A model generated the notes under the pieces. It saw only the letters and a program-made list of their open reading frames with translations, did not search any database and was not told where the DNA came from. Below, piece after piece: positions 34,128 to 43,055 of a DNA stretch of 64,000 nt. This DNA is from Desulfosporosinus fructosivorans (GTDB lineage Bacteria; Bacillota; Desulfitobacteriia; Desulfitobacteriales; Desulfitobacteriaceae), in contig NZ_SPQQ01000002.1 of assembly GCF_004766045.1 (NCBI RefSeq), positions 248,001-312,000 on the forward strand. The letters are read 5' to 3'. Both the position numbers and the translations under genes were made by a program. Position 1 is the first letter of the stretch, and every line of letters starts with the position of its first letter.

Positions 34128-36989
34128 CTATAAAGAAATTTCCAAGGCCAAGGCAATCGCTTTCAATTTACATAAGGCACTGTCCATATCAAACATATCC
34201 ACATCTTTCTTAAGTTGTTGAAACTGTTTTTCTACTTTGGTATTACTTAAATGACTATCTAAAACTGAAATTTGTTTCACAGATTTTAGCGAGCCGCTCT
34301 CCAGCATTTGCGCTAGATTAATCAATAGGGGCCGTACAATAGCTGCATCGACGACACCCATAATCATTTTTGCCTTCGGTATGGAAGCAAACCCTTCTTC
34401 AAATGCTCTTATCCCGTCAGTTACAATGGTAAGGGACGCAGTAAACTTTGCGAGCAGAACATCAGTACCAGCAATACTTCCTTGTGTCAGTGACGCCTCT
34501 AATTCCGAACTGGCAGTTGCCAATTGATCTGCCCCTATATTGGCAGCCACCCCTTTCACGGTGTGTGCCAGTCTGCCCGCTGACAGGTCATCACCTTTGG
34601 CTAGAGCAATTTTGATGTTATCCAGTGTATCGACATTACCAGCGCGAAATTGAAGGAGAAGCTTCTTATAAAGTTCTCGGTTGCCACCCAACCTGGCCAA
34701 TCCGGGAGCGAGCATTATACCAGGTAATTCCGGCCAGGGCAGATCGTCCGTATTGCTCCACTCGTGGTTTAATTTGCTGGTGCCGGAGGGTGGCCAGCTA
34801 CAAGTCTCGATCCATTTTGACATGGCCCTCAAAAGTTCATCTGGATTGATAGGTTTGGTTATTTGATCGTTCATGCCAGCCTGAAGGCTCTTTTCCCGAT
34901 CTCCGCTCATCGCATATGCGGTCATGGCAATCACCGGCAGATTTGCCCAACGGAGGTTGCTCCGAATTTTATACGTAGCTTCATAGCCATCCATCACGGG
35001 CATCTGCACATCCATAAGTACTACGTCGTATTCAATCTCTTCCAGAGCTTCTAAAGCCTTCAATCCATTTGCGGCAATATCTACTTCCAAGCCCATTTGC
35101 TGCAATATTTCCATTGCTACCTGCTGACTGATTTCATTGTCCTCAACCAACAGGATTTTGGCCCCCTTGATATCCGCAGACCGATCCGAAATCAAACCCA
35201 CTTGGCAATCATGACTTGACACAATGGATTTGTCCCTGTCAGAACTAAATACATCCATCACAGCATCAAACAGCTGGGATTGTGTTACCGGCTTGGTGAG
35301 ACGTTTAATTATCCCGATTTGACTAGCTTTATCAGCCAGTTCTGATAGTTCATAGGCCGTAATCATGATGATCTCCGGCTTATAGTCTATTTCAGCCATG
35401 GTCTTAATCCGGCGGGATGTTTCCAAACCGTCCATACCGGGCATTTGCCAGTCCATAAGCACCAAATCGAACCTGTTAGCCTGATCTTTCTTAAGTGCAG
35501 CCAGTCCTTGCTCCCCGGAGCCAACGCCCACAGCTGAGAAATGCATAGTTTCTAGCATATTTATCAAGATCTCCACCGCAATAGGGTTGTCGTCAATAAC
35601 TAAAACCTTAATATTTTTATTGTTCCGACGAGTAAGCACTGTTTGATTGCGTTCTACTGGTTGACCATAGCCGAATACTGCTGTAAAGATAAAAGTGCTC
35701 CCTTTGCCGAGCTCGCTCTCTACCCAGATCCTGCCACCCATCAGTTTCACCAGCCGTTCACAAATAGCCAACCCCAGACCCGTACCACCATATTTGCGAG
35801 TGGTGGAAGCATCCGCTTGGCTAAAAGCCTGGAACAGCTTGTTTTGTTGCTCTTGGGCCAAACCAATACCGGTATCACTGACCGAAAACTGCAGGGTGAC
35901 CTCTTGCTCATCCTTTAGCAAAAGCTCAATCTTGACAACAATCTCACCTTTGTCCGTGAACTTGATAGCGTTATTGGTCAGGTTAGTCATAATTTGTCCG
36001 AGTCGGAGCGGATCTCCCCTCAACCCTTGCGGCACATCTGCCGTGTATTGGAAGAGTAGCTCGATGCCCTTTTGGTTGGCCTTCATATTGAGCATGTTGG
36101 CCAAATTGATCAGTATTTCATCCAAACTGAAGTCTACTACCTCGAGAACCATTTTGCCGGCTTCGACTTTGGAAAAATCTAGGATTTCATTGATAATCCC
36201 CAACAAAGCCTGAGCTGAGAACTGGATTTTCCCTATATAATCCTGTTGTTTAGAGCTTAAATCGGTCTGCAACGCCAAATATGCCATCCCGATGATCGTA
36301 TTCATAGGCGTACGAATTTCATGGCTCATGTTAGCCAGAAATTCACTTTTGGCCCGTGTTGCCGCTTCTGCCACTTGTTGCTGATGTTTAATCACCTTGT
36401 TTTGGTAGAACATTTTGCGGGAAGCTCGTTCTAAACTGTTGCCACCTACGATGCAAGTGATTTCAATCAGCCATACAATAACGGAGAGTAGGGCAATATT
36501 GGCATTTTCATGGACTACTGGTATCAACATCGAACCTTGGTAAGCAATAACATAGAAAAGTGTGGTAAATAGCGCAATTTTAAACCTAAGGCGCAAAATA
36601 AAAAAGGCAAATAAAACAACCGCAATTTCGCCACAAATAGTGAGAATGTCATTTTTTAACTCAAAATGCCCCACATAAATAAACATTAAGCCCGCAAGGC
36701 CGTTGGCCAATGCAGTTAATGGTTGAAAATACTTTATATAACGTGGAGAGGATGTTACTAGTAAGATAAGGGTGAATAGCGGGTACAAAAGGATGACTAT
36801 GGCCAACGTCATGTGAAGAAAATTTTGGGGATAGTTTAGATAACAAAATATATTCAGAACGAACCACCCGAGAAAGGAAAGCGAAATACCAATTCGGTTA
36901 AACACACGGGTTTCGTAGTCATAGGAATATTTAAACTCGTTTTCTAATTCTAAGTCCTTGAAACTCAAGCTCAATGGATGAAGCCGCAT
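34128..36989 (-). CDS. Hybrid sensor kinase with two receivers and Hpt
   Basis: About 953 residues. An N-terminal membrane region with about six helices (35-200) precedes HisKA ([15 protein letters not shown]), the ATPase ([15 protein letters not shown]), receiver 1 ([25 protein letters not shown]), receiver 2 ([26 protein letters not shown]) and an Hpt domain with [13 protein letters not shown] carrying the phospho-His. This is a complete phosphorelay in one chain, BarA-like in layout, able to pass phosphate to the HD-GYP regulator downstream. ATG 36989 after GGGGGTTAAAG is preferred over 37016. Confidence 0.92.
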   Translation of the reverse strand: MRLHPLSLSFKDLELENEFKYSYDYETRVFNRIGISLSFLGWFVLNIFCYLNYPQNFLHMTLAIVILLYPLFTLILLVTSSPRYIKYFQPLTALANGLAGLMFIYVGHFELKNDILTICGEIAVVLFAFFILRLRFKIALFTTLFYVIAYQGSMLIPVVHENANIALLSVIVWLIEITCIVGGNSLERASRKMFYQNKVIKHQQQVAEAATRAKSEFLANMSHEIRTPMNTIIGMAYLALQTDLSSKQQDYIGKIQFSAQALLGIINEILDFSKVEAGKMVLEVVDFSLDEILINLANMLNMKANQKGIELLFQYTADVPQGLRGDPLRLGQIMTNLTNNAIKFTDKGEIVVKIELLLKDEQEVTLQFSVSDTGIGLAQEQQNKLFQAFSQADASTTRKYGGTGLGLAICERLVKLMGGRIWVESELGKGSTFIFTAVFGYGQPVERNQTVLTRRNNKNIKVLVIDDNPIAVEILINMLETMHFSAVGVGSGEQGLAALKKDQANRFDLVLMDWQMPGMDGLETSRRIKTMAEIDYKPEIIMITAYELSELADKASQIGIIKRLTKPVTQSQLFDAVMDVFSSDRDKSIVSSHDCQVGLISDRSADIKGAKILLVEDNEISQQVAMEILQQMGLEVDIAANGLKALEALEEIEYDVVLMDVQMPVMDGYEATYKIRSNLRWANLPVIAMTAYAMSGDREKSLQAGMNDQITKPINPDELLRAMSKWIETCSWPPSGTSKLNHEWSNTDDLPWPELPGIMLAPGLARLGGNRELYKKLLLQFRAGNVDTLDNIKIALAKGDDLSAGRLAHTVKGVAANIGADQLATASSELEASLTQGSIAGTDVLLAKFTASLTIVTDGIRAFEEGFASIPKAKMIMGVVDAAIVRPLLINLAQMLESGSLKSVKQISVLDSHLSNTKVEKQFQQLKKDVDMFDMDSALCKLKAIALALEISL

Positions 36990-37079
36990 CTTTAACCCCC
37001 TGTCCTTAGGTAGCATATTTTAAATATTCTTCGCTACTCGGATAGTTCAGCTCAGCAATTATTTTTTTCTTTATAACAA

Positions 37080-37131
37080 AGGTACCCTATAGAGCAGTTT
37101 ATTTTTTAAACCATTACTCCATAGGGTTATA
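37080..37131 (-). terminator. Hairpin downstream of the oxoamine synthase gene
   Basis: ACCCTATGGAG pairs with CTCTATAGGGT, and GTTTA with TAAAC inside it, enclosing an A-rich loop. The minus strand continues TTTGTTATAAAG. It lies about 180 bases past the oxoamine synthase stop. I see nothing else in 37017-37307. Confidence 0.5.
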
Positions 37132-37307
37132 TTGCCAAAACGATCTTTCGAATCGCTTCAGAGCCGACCTCCAGTCCACCTCCCTGGCCTTCCTACGAAC
37201 CAGTTTAAATAGACTTCATTCCGGCATAAAGACACTTTTTTCTGTCTTGAAATAGTCCAAGTATATTGATCAACTAACAAATTCTGCTTGCTATTAAGTT
37301 GTCTTTT

Positions 37308-38570
37308 TCAAATTATTTGATATTTATTACTTATGTTTTCTAAGGCCTCAACCGTGTAATCTATTTGTTCCTTTGTGTGTGCATAATTTACTAGAAGTCT
37401 TATTCTTCCTTCATTTGCTTTAACTGCAGGAAAAACAACCGGTGTTGAATAAATACCTTTCTGATAAAGTTCATCAACTACCATTCTTAATTTATTATGA
37501 TCTTCAATAAATATAGGAATAATTGGACTTTTACTATTTCCTAAATTAAATCCTTTTGAAATTAAAGAATTCCTCATATACTGGTTTTTAGCGTGCAGTT
37601 CTTTTATTAACGAAGGATCATTTTCGATTTCATCTAGAGATGCTAGAACTACAGCTGCATCTGCTGGTGTTAAGCATGCTTGAAAAAGATAAGCATCTGA
37701 CCATCTCAATAATGAACAATATTTTTGTTTTGCCGCAAAGAAGCCCCCTATGGAAGCCGTAGCCTTAGATAGTGTTGACATAATAAAATCTACTTCATCG
37801 GTTACACCTTGTTCGTAACAATATCCCTGTCCCTTTTCACCATAGATTCCAAAAGTATGTGCTTCATCAACATATAAATAAAAACTACACGATTTCTTTA
37901 GACTAGTAATTTCTTTCAATGGAGATAAGTCCCCGCTCATAGAATATGCAGATTCAACAACAACAAAAATATTTTCATATGAACTTTCATATTTTTTTAA
38001 CTTTATTTCTAAATCAGCTACATCATTATGCTTAAAGGAAATCCATTTAGCCTCAGATAATTTAATCCCATTTAATATTGATGAATGACATTCTCTATCG
38101 AAAATAATTAAATCCTTGCTACCAACTATATAAGAGATCGCTCCAAGATTTGCACTAAATCCGGTAGGGAAAAGAACAGCCTTTTCTTTTCCTACAAGTT
38201 TCGCAACTCTTTTTTCTATTTCTTTATGTAAAGAACTCATACCACATGATGACGCAGCTGTACCACATCCAGTTCCAAATTGACGAAGGGCAGAACAAGC
38301 TTTTTCAATAACATTCGCATTTCTATTTAAACTAAGATAATGATTAACACACCATAAAATACATTCTTTTTTAGTACCGGAATGTTCAGTAACGACATTC
38401 ATAAAAGTTGATGCCCCATTTTCCAGATATCGATCATATGCATTACCAGAGCTTTTATTCTCCTTATCAATAAAAGCTTGAATTAATTTAGCCCTTTCCT
38501 CAATATTGGAGATTTTTTCTTTTTTTAGATACATTAATACTTCTCCGATAGAAATAAATTCACAGTCCAT
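37308..38570 (-). CDS. Alpha-oxoamine synthase family PLP enzyme
   Basis: A 420-residue fold-type I PLP enzyme of the KAPA synthase/serine palmitoyltransferase/CqsA group, which condense an amino acid with an acyl thioester and lose CO2. Motifs: FGTGCGTAASSCGMSSLHKE, AVLFPTGFSANLGAIS, the YVDEAHTFGIYGEKGQG segment (DEAH), and STLSKATASIGGFFA with the PLP-lysine. An N-terminal extension of about 75 residues precedes the catalytic core. No biotin or heme genes adjoin, so secondary or lipid metabolism is likely. Its codons are visibly A/T-rich compared with neighbours. ATG 38570 follows GGAG and directly abuts the stop of a short upstream frame. Confidence 0.88.
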   Translation of the reverse strand: MDCEFISIGEVLMYLKKEKISNIEERAKLIQAFIDKENKSSGNAYDRYLENGASTFMNVVTEHSGTKKECILWCVNHYLSLNRNANVIEKACSALRQFGTGCGTAASSCGMSSLHKEIEKRVAKLVGKEKAVLFPTGFSANLGAISYIVGSKDLIIFDRECHSSILNGIKLSEAKWISFKHNDVADLEIKLKKYESSYENIFVVVESAYSMSGDLSPLKEITSLKKSCSFYLYVDEAHTFGIYGEKGQGYCYEQGVTDEVDFIMSTLSKATASIGGFFAAKQKYCSLLRWSDAYLFQACLTPADAAVVLASLDEIENDPSLIKELHAKNQYMRNSLISKGFNLGNSKSPIIPIFIEDHNKLRMVVDELYQKGIYSTPVVFPAVKANEGRIRLLVNYAHTKEQIDYTVEALENISNKYQII

Positions 38571-38699
38571 TTACAGCAGCTCCTTATAAATAGAAATATT
38601 ATCAATGTTAATATTTTGTTTAAAGAGTTCGGATAAAAACTCCGATTCCACCTGATACTTTTTAAATAATCCCCTTCTAAATACATAGTATATTCCACA
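38571..38699 (-). pseudogene. C-terminal remnant or small frame coupled to the oxoamine synthase
   Basis: A 42-codon open frame ends with TAA immediately before the oxoamine synthase ATG (TAAATG), an arrangement typical of translational coupling. It has no ATG start and is bounded upstream by a stop. The sequence (FRRGLFKKYQVESEFLSELF, ending ISIYKELL) looks protein-like and not random, as if the 5' part of an upstream gene was lost. I recognise no family. Alternatively it is non-coding leader. Confidence 0.4.
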
Positions 38700-38877
38700 T
38701 TATTCTTCCATTTCCTCTAAAGATAACAAAGAAAACCAAGATAAAACAAATATGGCCAGACCGTCCAAAAGACGACCTAGCCTATTTCTATTTGGTTTAT
38801 CATTTACTTGTTTACTGCTCCCTATCTACACAGCCTTTTGATTGACATATACAATTCATCTGATGTAAAGACGTCCA

Positions 38878-39573
38878 CTATCTCGGTTTTCCCCAGGGAC
38901 AAACACTTATACAAACTCCACAGATGGGTTTGCCGATTTCGGGCCGTTTCGCAAAATCTTCATTTACTTTTTCCACACATCGCGAAAAATGAAGGGCCTC
39001 ATCTCTCGTTTGAGGATGGTCTTCCCAGGAACCGCCCTTTATAGCATTGGCGGGGCATGCATCTTGGCATTTTCGACATTTACCACATCGATTGTGTAGT
39101 AAATGATCCTCCTCAAGTGGTGCGTTTGTCAGTAATGTAGCCAAACGTACGCGTGGGCCGTACTTTGGAGTAATAAGCAAAAGGCTTTTTCCCTGCCAAC
39201 CGAGACCTGCAGCCTTAGCCATTGCTTTATGAGATAAATGCCCCATCCAGTTAACCTTATCTACAGTTTGTGAAGCGGGGATGGCAAGGGCTCGGAAGCC
39301 CTCTTGAATGATTTTCCTTTGCAGTCGTAGATTAATGTCATCTAAGAGAATATTCGCAGCCAGATAATGATGAAGGTATAGTGGCGTTGGTTCATTCTTT
39401 ATTTGCTCAAAAACATCTGGCGAAAGTGCAACAGCAATAACGATAGCATGAGTGTACGGTTCCATAAGTCCATGAGGTAAGGTTGGAAGGCCCTCCACAC
39501 TCCGTAAGTCTGCTATCCCGACCAAATCTGCCCCTAGTTCAATAGCCTTTTGCTTAATTTCTAATGCAATCAC
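38878..39573 (-). CDS. QueG-like [4Fe-4S] protein, short form
   Basis: A 231-residue iron-sulfur protein resembling the middle of epoxyqueuosine reductase QueG. It shows GWQGKSLLLITPKYGPRVRL, then cluster motifs CGKCRKCQDACP (about 163-174) and CGVCISVCPWG near the C-terminus. QueG is normally longer with a C-terminal HEAT region, which is absent here, so this may be a paralogue with another role. QueG-type folds bind cobalamin; I cannot confirm that here. Single gene between the oxoamine synthase and the cyclopropane synthase. Confidence 0.72.
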   Translation of the reverse strand: MIALEIKQKAIELGADLVGIADLRSVEGLPTLPHGLMEPYTHAIVIAVALSPDVFEQIKNEPTPLYLHHYLAANILLDDINLRLQRKIIQEGFRALAIPASQTVDKVNWMGHLSHKAMAKAAGLGWQGKSLLLITPKYGPRVRLATLLTNAPLEEDHLLHNRCGKCRKCQDACPANAIKGGSWEDHPQTRDEALHFSRCVEKVNEDFAKRPEIGKPICGVCISVCPWGKPR

Positions 39574-39660
39574 TTTAATACCTCCACTAATTGAACCAAT
39601 TCAGATTCATTAAGATACCTTCTCTTTAATTTCTTAAATTTAAAATTCTTCATGAAATAG

Positions 39661-39702
39661 AAAAACCCTCTTTTCCAATTAGAATTCGGAAAGAGGGTTT
39701 TA
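39661..39702 (-). terminator. Terminator downstream of the cyclopropane synthase gene
   Basis: AAACCCTCTTTTCC / GGAAAGAGGGTTT with one bulge and an 11-base loop; the minus strand continues TTTTTCTA. The rest of 39574-39917 shows no gene. Confidence 0.8.
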
Positions 39703-39917
39703 TTTATTAACGTCAAGCCATTTAAATCAAAATATATTTCCCTTTACGCCACCTGTCTAAAAAGGATTCAAAATGAACTGATTAAAGCCGTTTGGTCATG
39801 CATTCCATCAATCACGATATGCACTACCATACAATCTACGTACCCTATCATATTGAAAAGCTATATTTTTATATAGTCCTATTATCATTTAGTTATTATT
39901 ATCCATAATTTAAATGA

Positions 39918-41111
39918 TCAAGGATATAAATACTCGCGTGTCAAAGGCCACGAGTTATTTACTCCTTTAGTAAACAAGAACTGATGGAGATCAATGTTAC
40001 CGCAGTGGAAAGAAGCAGCACAGGAATTGAGATAGAGACGCCACATCCGGATAAAAGTTTCATCTTTCATTTTCTGGATTATGGGGAGAGACTTCTCAAA
40101 GTTTTGGGCCCAATGCTCCAAGGTTCGAGTGTAGTGTTCACGAAGACTCTCTAAGTCTATAAGGTAGAACCTATTGGAGGCCATCAGCGAAACCAGTTCT
40201 TGCACAGCAGGAATATATCCGCCGGGAAAAATGTATTTATTGAACCAGCTATTAATTGCCGATTCTTCGTATCCTGTAATACAGTGTAAGAGAGATACTC
40301 CACCTTCACTCAGGAGGTTTTTTACTGTTGAAAAATATTCCTCTAGGTGTTCCTTGCCTACGTGTTCGATCATCCCAACGCTTACAACTCGGTCAAAATT
40401 TCTGCCCTTTATTTCTCTATAGTCCATGAGCTGGACTTCAACTAAATCCTGTAACCCTTCATTTTGAATTCTTTCCAAAACCCGAGCATATTGTTCAGAA
40501 CTTAGCGTGATACCCAGAGCTTTTACCTGATAAGTTTTCGCTGCAGTAAGAATAAGTTCTCCCCATCCACAGCCAATATCGAGTAATGTTTGCCCAGGTT
40601 GTAAGTTGAGTTTGCCTAAAATATGATCGACTTTGTTAATCTGAGCCTGAGTCAATGTATCTTCGGGCGATTTAAAGTAGGCACAGGAATAAGTCATGGT
40701 CTCATCTAACCATAAACGGTAAAAATCATTTCCTATGTCATAGTGATATTGAATATTCTCTTTGCTCTTAATAATATTATTAGTCTTAATAATATTATTA
40801 GAAAGTATTTTAGCCCATTTTACATAAGGATTTTTCTGGTTAAGAGGACTATCTTGTTTCCTATAGATGGATTCTATGACTTTTTGGACACTTCCTTCAA
40901 TATCTATCTTCTTTTGCATATAACCTTCTCCGAAGGCTAAAGAAAGGTCACTAATAATTTCTTTTTTCCCAATCGGTTCGTTGAACCCGATCCGGAATTG
41001 AGCCTCCCCTTCTCCATAATTCACCACATTACCATCCCAATATCTTACTTCACACGGATCAGCAAAAAGATTTTTCATGAAATTCTGATAGAATACCTTA
41101 TCAAGGTTCAT
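39918..41111 (-). CDS. Cyclopropane-fatty-acyl-phospholipid synthase
   Basis: A 397-residue SAM-dependent enzyme that adds a methylene bridge to unsaturated acyl chains of membrane lipids. Motifs: YHYDIGNDFYRLWLDETMTY then SCAYF, the SAM loop LLDIGCGWGELILTAAK, VSVGMIEHVGKEHLEEYF, and a late FIRMWRLYLNSCAASFHCG, all standard for the family. The start is taken at ATG 41111 after GGGAGG. Residues near 115-130 include a six-residue duplication (NNIIKT/NNIIKS). A family member may instead be a related lipid or mycolate-type methyltransferase, but the motif set favours CFA synthase. Confidence 0.92.
   Translation of the reverse strand: MNLDKVFYQNFMKNLFADPCEVRYWDGNVVNYGEGEAQFRIGFNEPIGKKEIISDLSLAFGEGYMQKKIDIEGSVQKVIESIYRKQDSPLNQKNPYVKWAKILSNNIIKTNNIIKSKENIQYHYDIGNDFYRLWLDETMTYSCAYFKSPEDTLTQAQINKVDHILGKLNLQPGQTLLDIGCGWGELILTAAKTYQVKALGITLSSEQYARVLERIQNEGLQDLVEVQLMDYREIKGRNFDRVVSVGMIEHVGKEHLEEYFSTVKNLLSEGGVSLLHCITGYEESAINSWFNKYIFPGGYIPAVQELVSLMASNRFYLIDLESLREHYTRTLEHWAQNFEKSLPIIQKMKDETFIRMWRLYLNSCAASFHCGNIDLHQFLFTKGVNNSWPLTREYLYP
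40766..40801. repeat. 18-base tandem duplication inside the cyclopropane synthase gene
   Basis: TCTTAATAATATTATTAG occurs twice in tandem. It is in frame and duplicates NNIIK plus one residue in a linker before the catalytic YHYDIGNDFY segment. Each unit is itself a near palindrome (TAATAATATTATTA). Confidence 0.85.
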
Positions 41112-41340
41112 ATGTTCCTCCCTCAATGTCATTTCGTCCCGCACCATGGTTATCTAGGCAAGACTTGATCTTAAAGGATCTCCTCCCATCATTTTCAAAC
41201 AAGATGTCCCCTAGAGAAGGTCACGATTAAATGGTACTTATCTTCTGTAACTCAAGGGCTTTCTATACTTTTACATAAAATAGAAACAAAGTACTAATAA
41301 CTCTACTTTATTTCTATTCAATTTTTATTGTTGTTATTAC

Positions 41341-41430
41341 TTATACTGTTTGCACTGTATACGTACTTAACGTTCCCCGAGCTCCCTTTAAACTAGCTAA
41401 AGTTTGTTTTACTTGAGAAGCAACCGTCAT
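41341..41430 (-). pseudogene. Truncated DUF1657 gene
   Basis: ATG 41430, preceded by GGGGAGATAAC, opens a 29-codon frame reading MTVASQVKQTLASLKGARGT then LSTYTVQTV and stop. The first 20 residues are the hallmark N-terminus of DUF1657 proteins (about 65-70 residues, usually near spoVA-type sporulation genes). The rest is missing, so this is probably a truncation. It supports a spore-former background. I see no other gene in 41148-41698. Confidence 0.7.
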
Positions 41431-41698
41431 GTTATCTCCCCTCATTCAGTCTACCTTATTATTCCAATAGCATACTTTTTGATTCATATTTTCAATTGGT
41501 AAGTAAAGGCAAGTTTTAAAGCATAGAGGCCCCCACCGTTACCATGAGGACCAAAATGAATAGGCCAAGAGTTTTATTGAAAGTGATGTTGCCTCAGGAC
41601 TTTCGAAGCTCCCTTATATTTTTTCATTCATTTAGTAAAAGATGAATCCACCGATGATATAATAAAACAATGCCACTTCCCCTGAAGGAGGAGAACAT

Positions 41699-41932
41699 AT
41701 GAATGAAAATCCTTTCAATATTATAAACATATTAACAACACTTTTTATGTTAGTATGGATTGCTATTGCCATGAGTAATGCAATAAATCCCAGGTTCATG
41801 TGGAAAATTACAGAAAGTTGGAAAGCTACAAAAGAACCCCAGGCTTCCTATTTTATGATTAGACGTGTTGCTGGAGCTGTTTTTTCGATAATTGGAATTG
41901 TATTTCTTCTTTTTGGCCGTTTCTCCCGCTAA
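41699..41932 (+). CDS. Small two-helix membrane protein (DUF6199-like)
   Basis: A 77-residue protein with hydrophobic helices at about residues 9-28 and 56-73, separated by a polar segment PRFMWKITESWKATKEPQAS and an RRVAGAV turn. The pattern resembles DUF6199, small membrane proteins of unknown function. ATG 41699 follows GAAGGAGGAGAACAT, a strong ribosome binding site, so it is very likely translated. It is isolated and opposite in strand to its neighbours. Confidence 0.75.
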   Translation: MNENPFNIINILTTLFMLVWIAIAMSNAINPRFMWKITESWKATKEPQASYFMIRRVAGAVFSIIGIVFLLFGRFSR

Positions 41933-42053
41933 CTATTAGGGCTACTAAGTCGGTCCGCCCTTCCCCATCTTCCAATTATCAGGGCGGACTTGATTCAACG
42001 ATTTCGTACTTTTGCCATCTTGGACTCCCAAATAATAACTTATTATCTCATTG

Positions 42054-42806
42054 CTAGTTACTAATTTTGACCTTCGCCATGAATTCATACCCACTTGGCA
42101 CGGCATCCTTTTCAAAAGAATAACTTGCCACTTTGCCTTGATGATCAACTGAGAGCCACAAATGAAAAAGTGCAATACCAATATCAATTTGATTCATCTT
42201 CCCATATACCTGTGCTTTGAGAATATTCAACTTCTTCCGGCTCACTGTAATAAGCTCTAAATCTCCACTAAAAAACCACGTCTGTGTATTAGAGGCTGAT
42301 GGAGCAAGGCGAACAGGCTCAAGTAATGCTTCCGCACCAGCTACACTTGAAATTTCAGGCAAATTTTTACGCTTAAATTCGGAGGTATTTGCTCTATGAA
42401 TTGGTTCCATGGTATTTCCGAATGAAAGCATGATCACAAACTCCAATCCGTTCATAAGCATGGGTACGCCTTTTGCTGGCTTTGCCATCCCCAGCCAGCA
42501 ACTTGCGAGATTGTTCTCGGATAGATACAAGTCAACCTGCTGAAGCAAAAACCCCGCATTCATTAAATAGTTTCCCTTTTTCTCAGAATACAGGCAAATA
42601 TAGTGCGGAGCTTTGATAGGAAGGAGATTCTTTACATCAGGGGAACCCAGGTAGGTAAACTCATAACGGATACTTTCGTCAAGCGGCTTGGTGACGCTAA
42701 CAAATTCTTGTAACTTTTCAAGTGTGTCAGCGGGGAGCGGCGACATGTCATATTTTCGGATGGACCTCCGGCGAAATATAGCGTTATAGAGTTGAGAATT
42801 TGTCAT
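42054..42806 (-). CDS. Nitroreductase-family protein
   Basis: About 250 residues. The N-terminal IFRRRSIRKYDMSPLP is the FMN-binding start of the nitroreductase fold, and SCWLGMAKPAKG and LAPSASNTQTW are matching internal elements. Members reduce nitro groups, enones or flavins, or act in cofactor chemistry; the specific role is unknown. The layout with two related halves resembles the TM1586-like subgroup. ATG 42806 follows GGAGG with seven bases spacing; the frame is open to 42827. It lies downstream of the NRPS gene on the same strand with a 250-base gap, so a tailoring role is possible but unproven. Confidence 0.85.
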   Translation of the reverse strand: MTNSQLYNAIFRRRSIRKYDMSPLPADTLEKLQEFVSVTKPLDESIRYEFTYLGSPDVKNLLPIKAPHYICLYSEKKGNYLMNAGFLLQQVDLYLSENNLASCWLGMAKPAKGVPMLMNGLEFVIMLSFGNTMEPIHRANTSEFKRKNLPEISSVAGAEALLEPVRLAPSASNTQTWFFSGDLELITVSRKKLNILKAQVYGKMNQIDIGIALFHLWLSVDHQGKVASYSFEKDAVPSGYEFMAKVKISN

Positions 42807-43055
42807 AGCGTTTCCTCCACAAATCAATCTTCAATTGCTCAGATATTTTAGCATGCTCAAATAACCCACTAACAATTTTGTACAGTAACGTGTGCTACAC
42901 CATTCCATCATACACTCTGTCACGCTAATAAGCCAAGGCTACGGAAAATGAGTTAATAGCAGGGAATTTTCAGTTGCTCATCCACTGTTTCTTTAAAAAC
43001 CTCAAGACTTTGTAAATTAAACTGAAAGAAACATGGATTATTATAGCTGAAGAAG

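Noticed and set aside
41945..42187. 80-codon minus-strand frame overlapping the nitroreductase
   Set aside because: Shadow of the nitroreductase 3' end in another frame.
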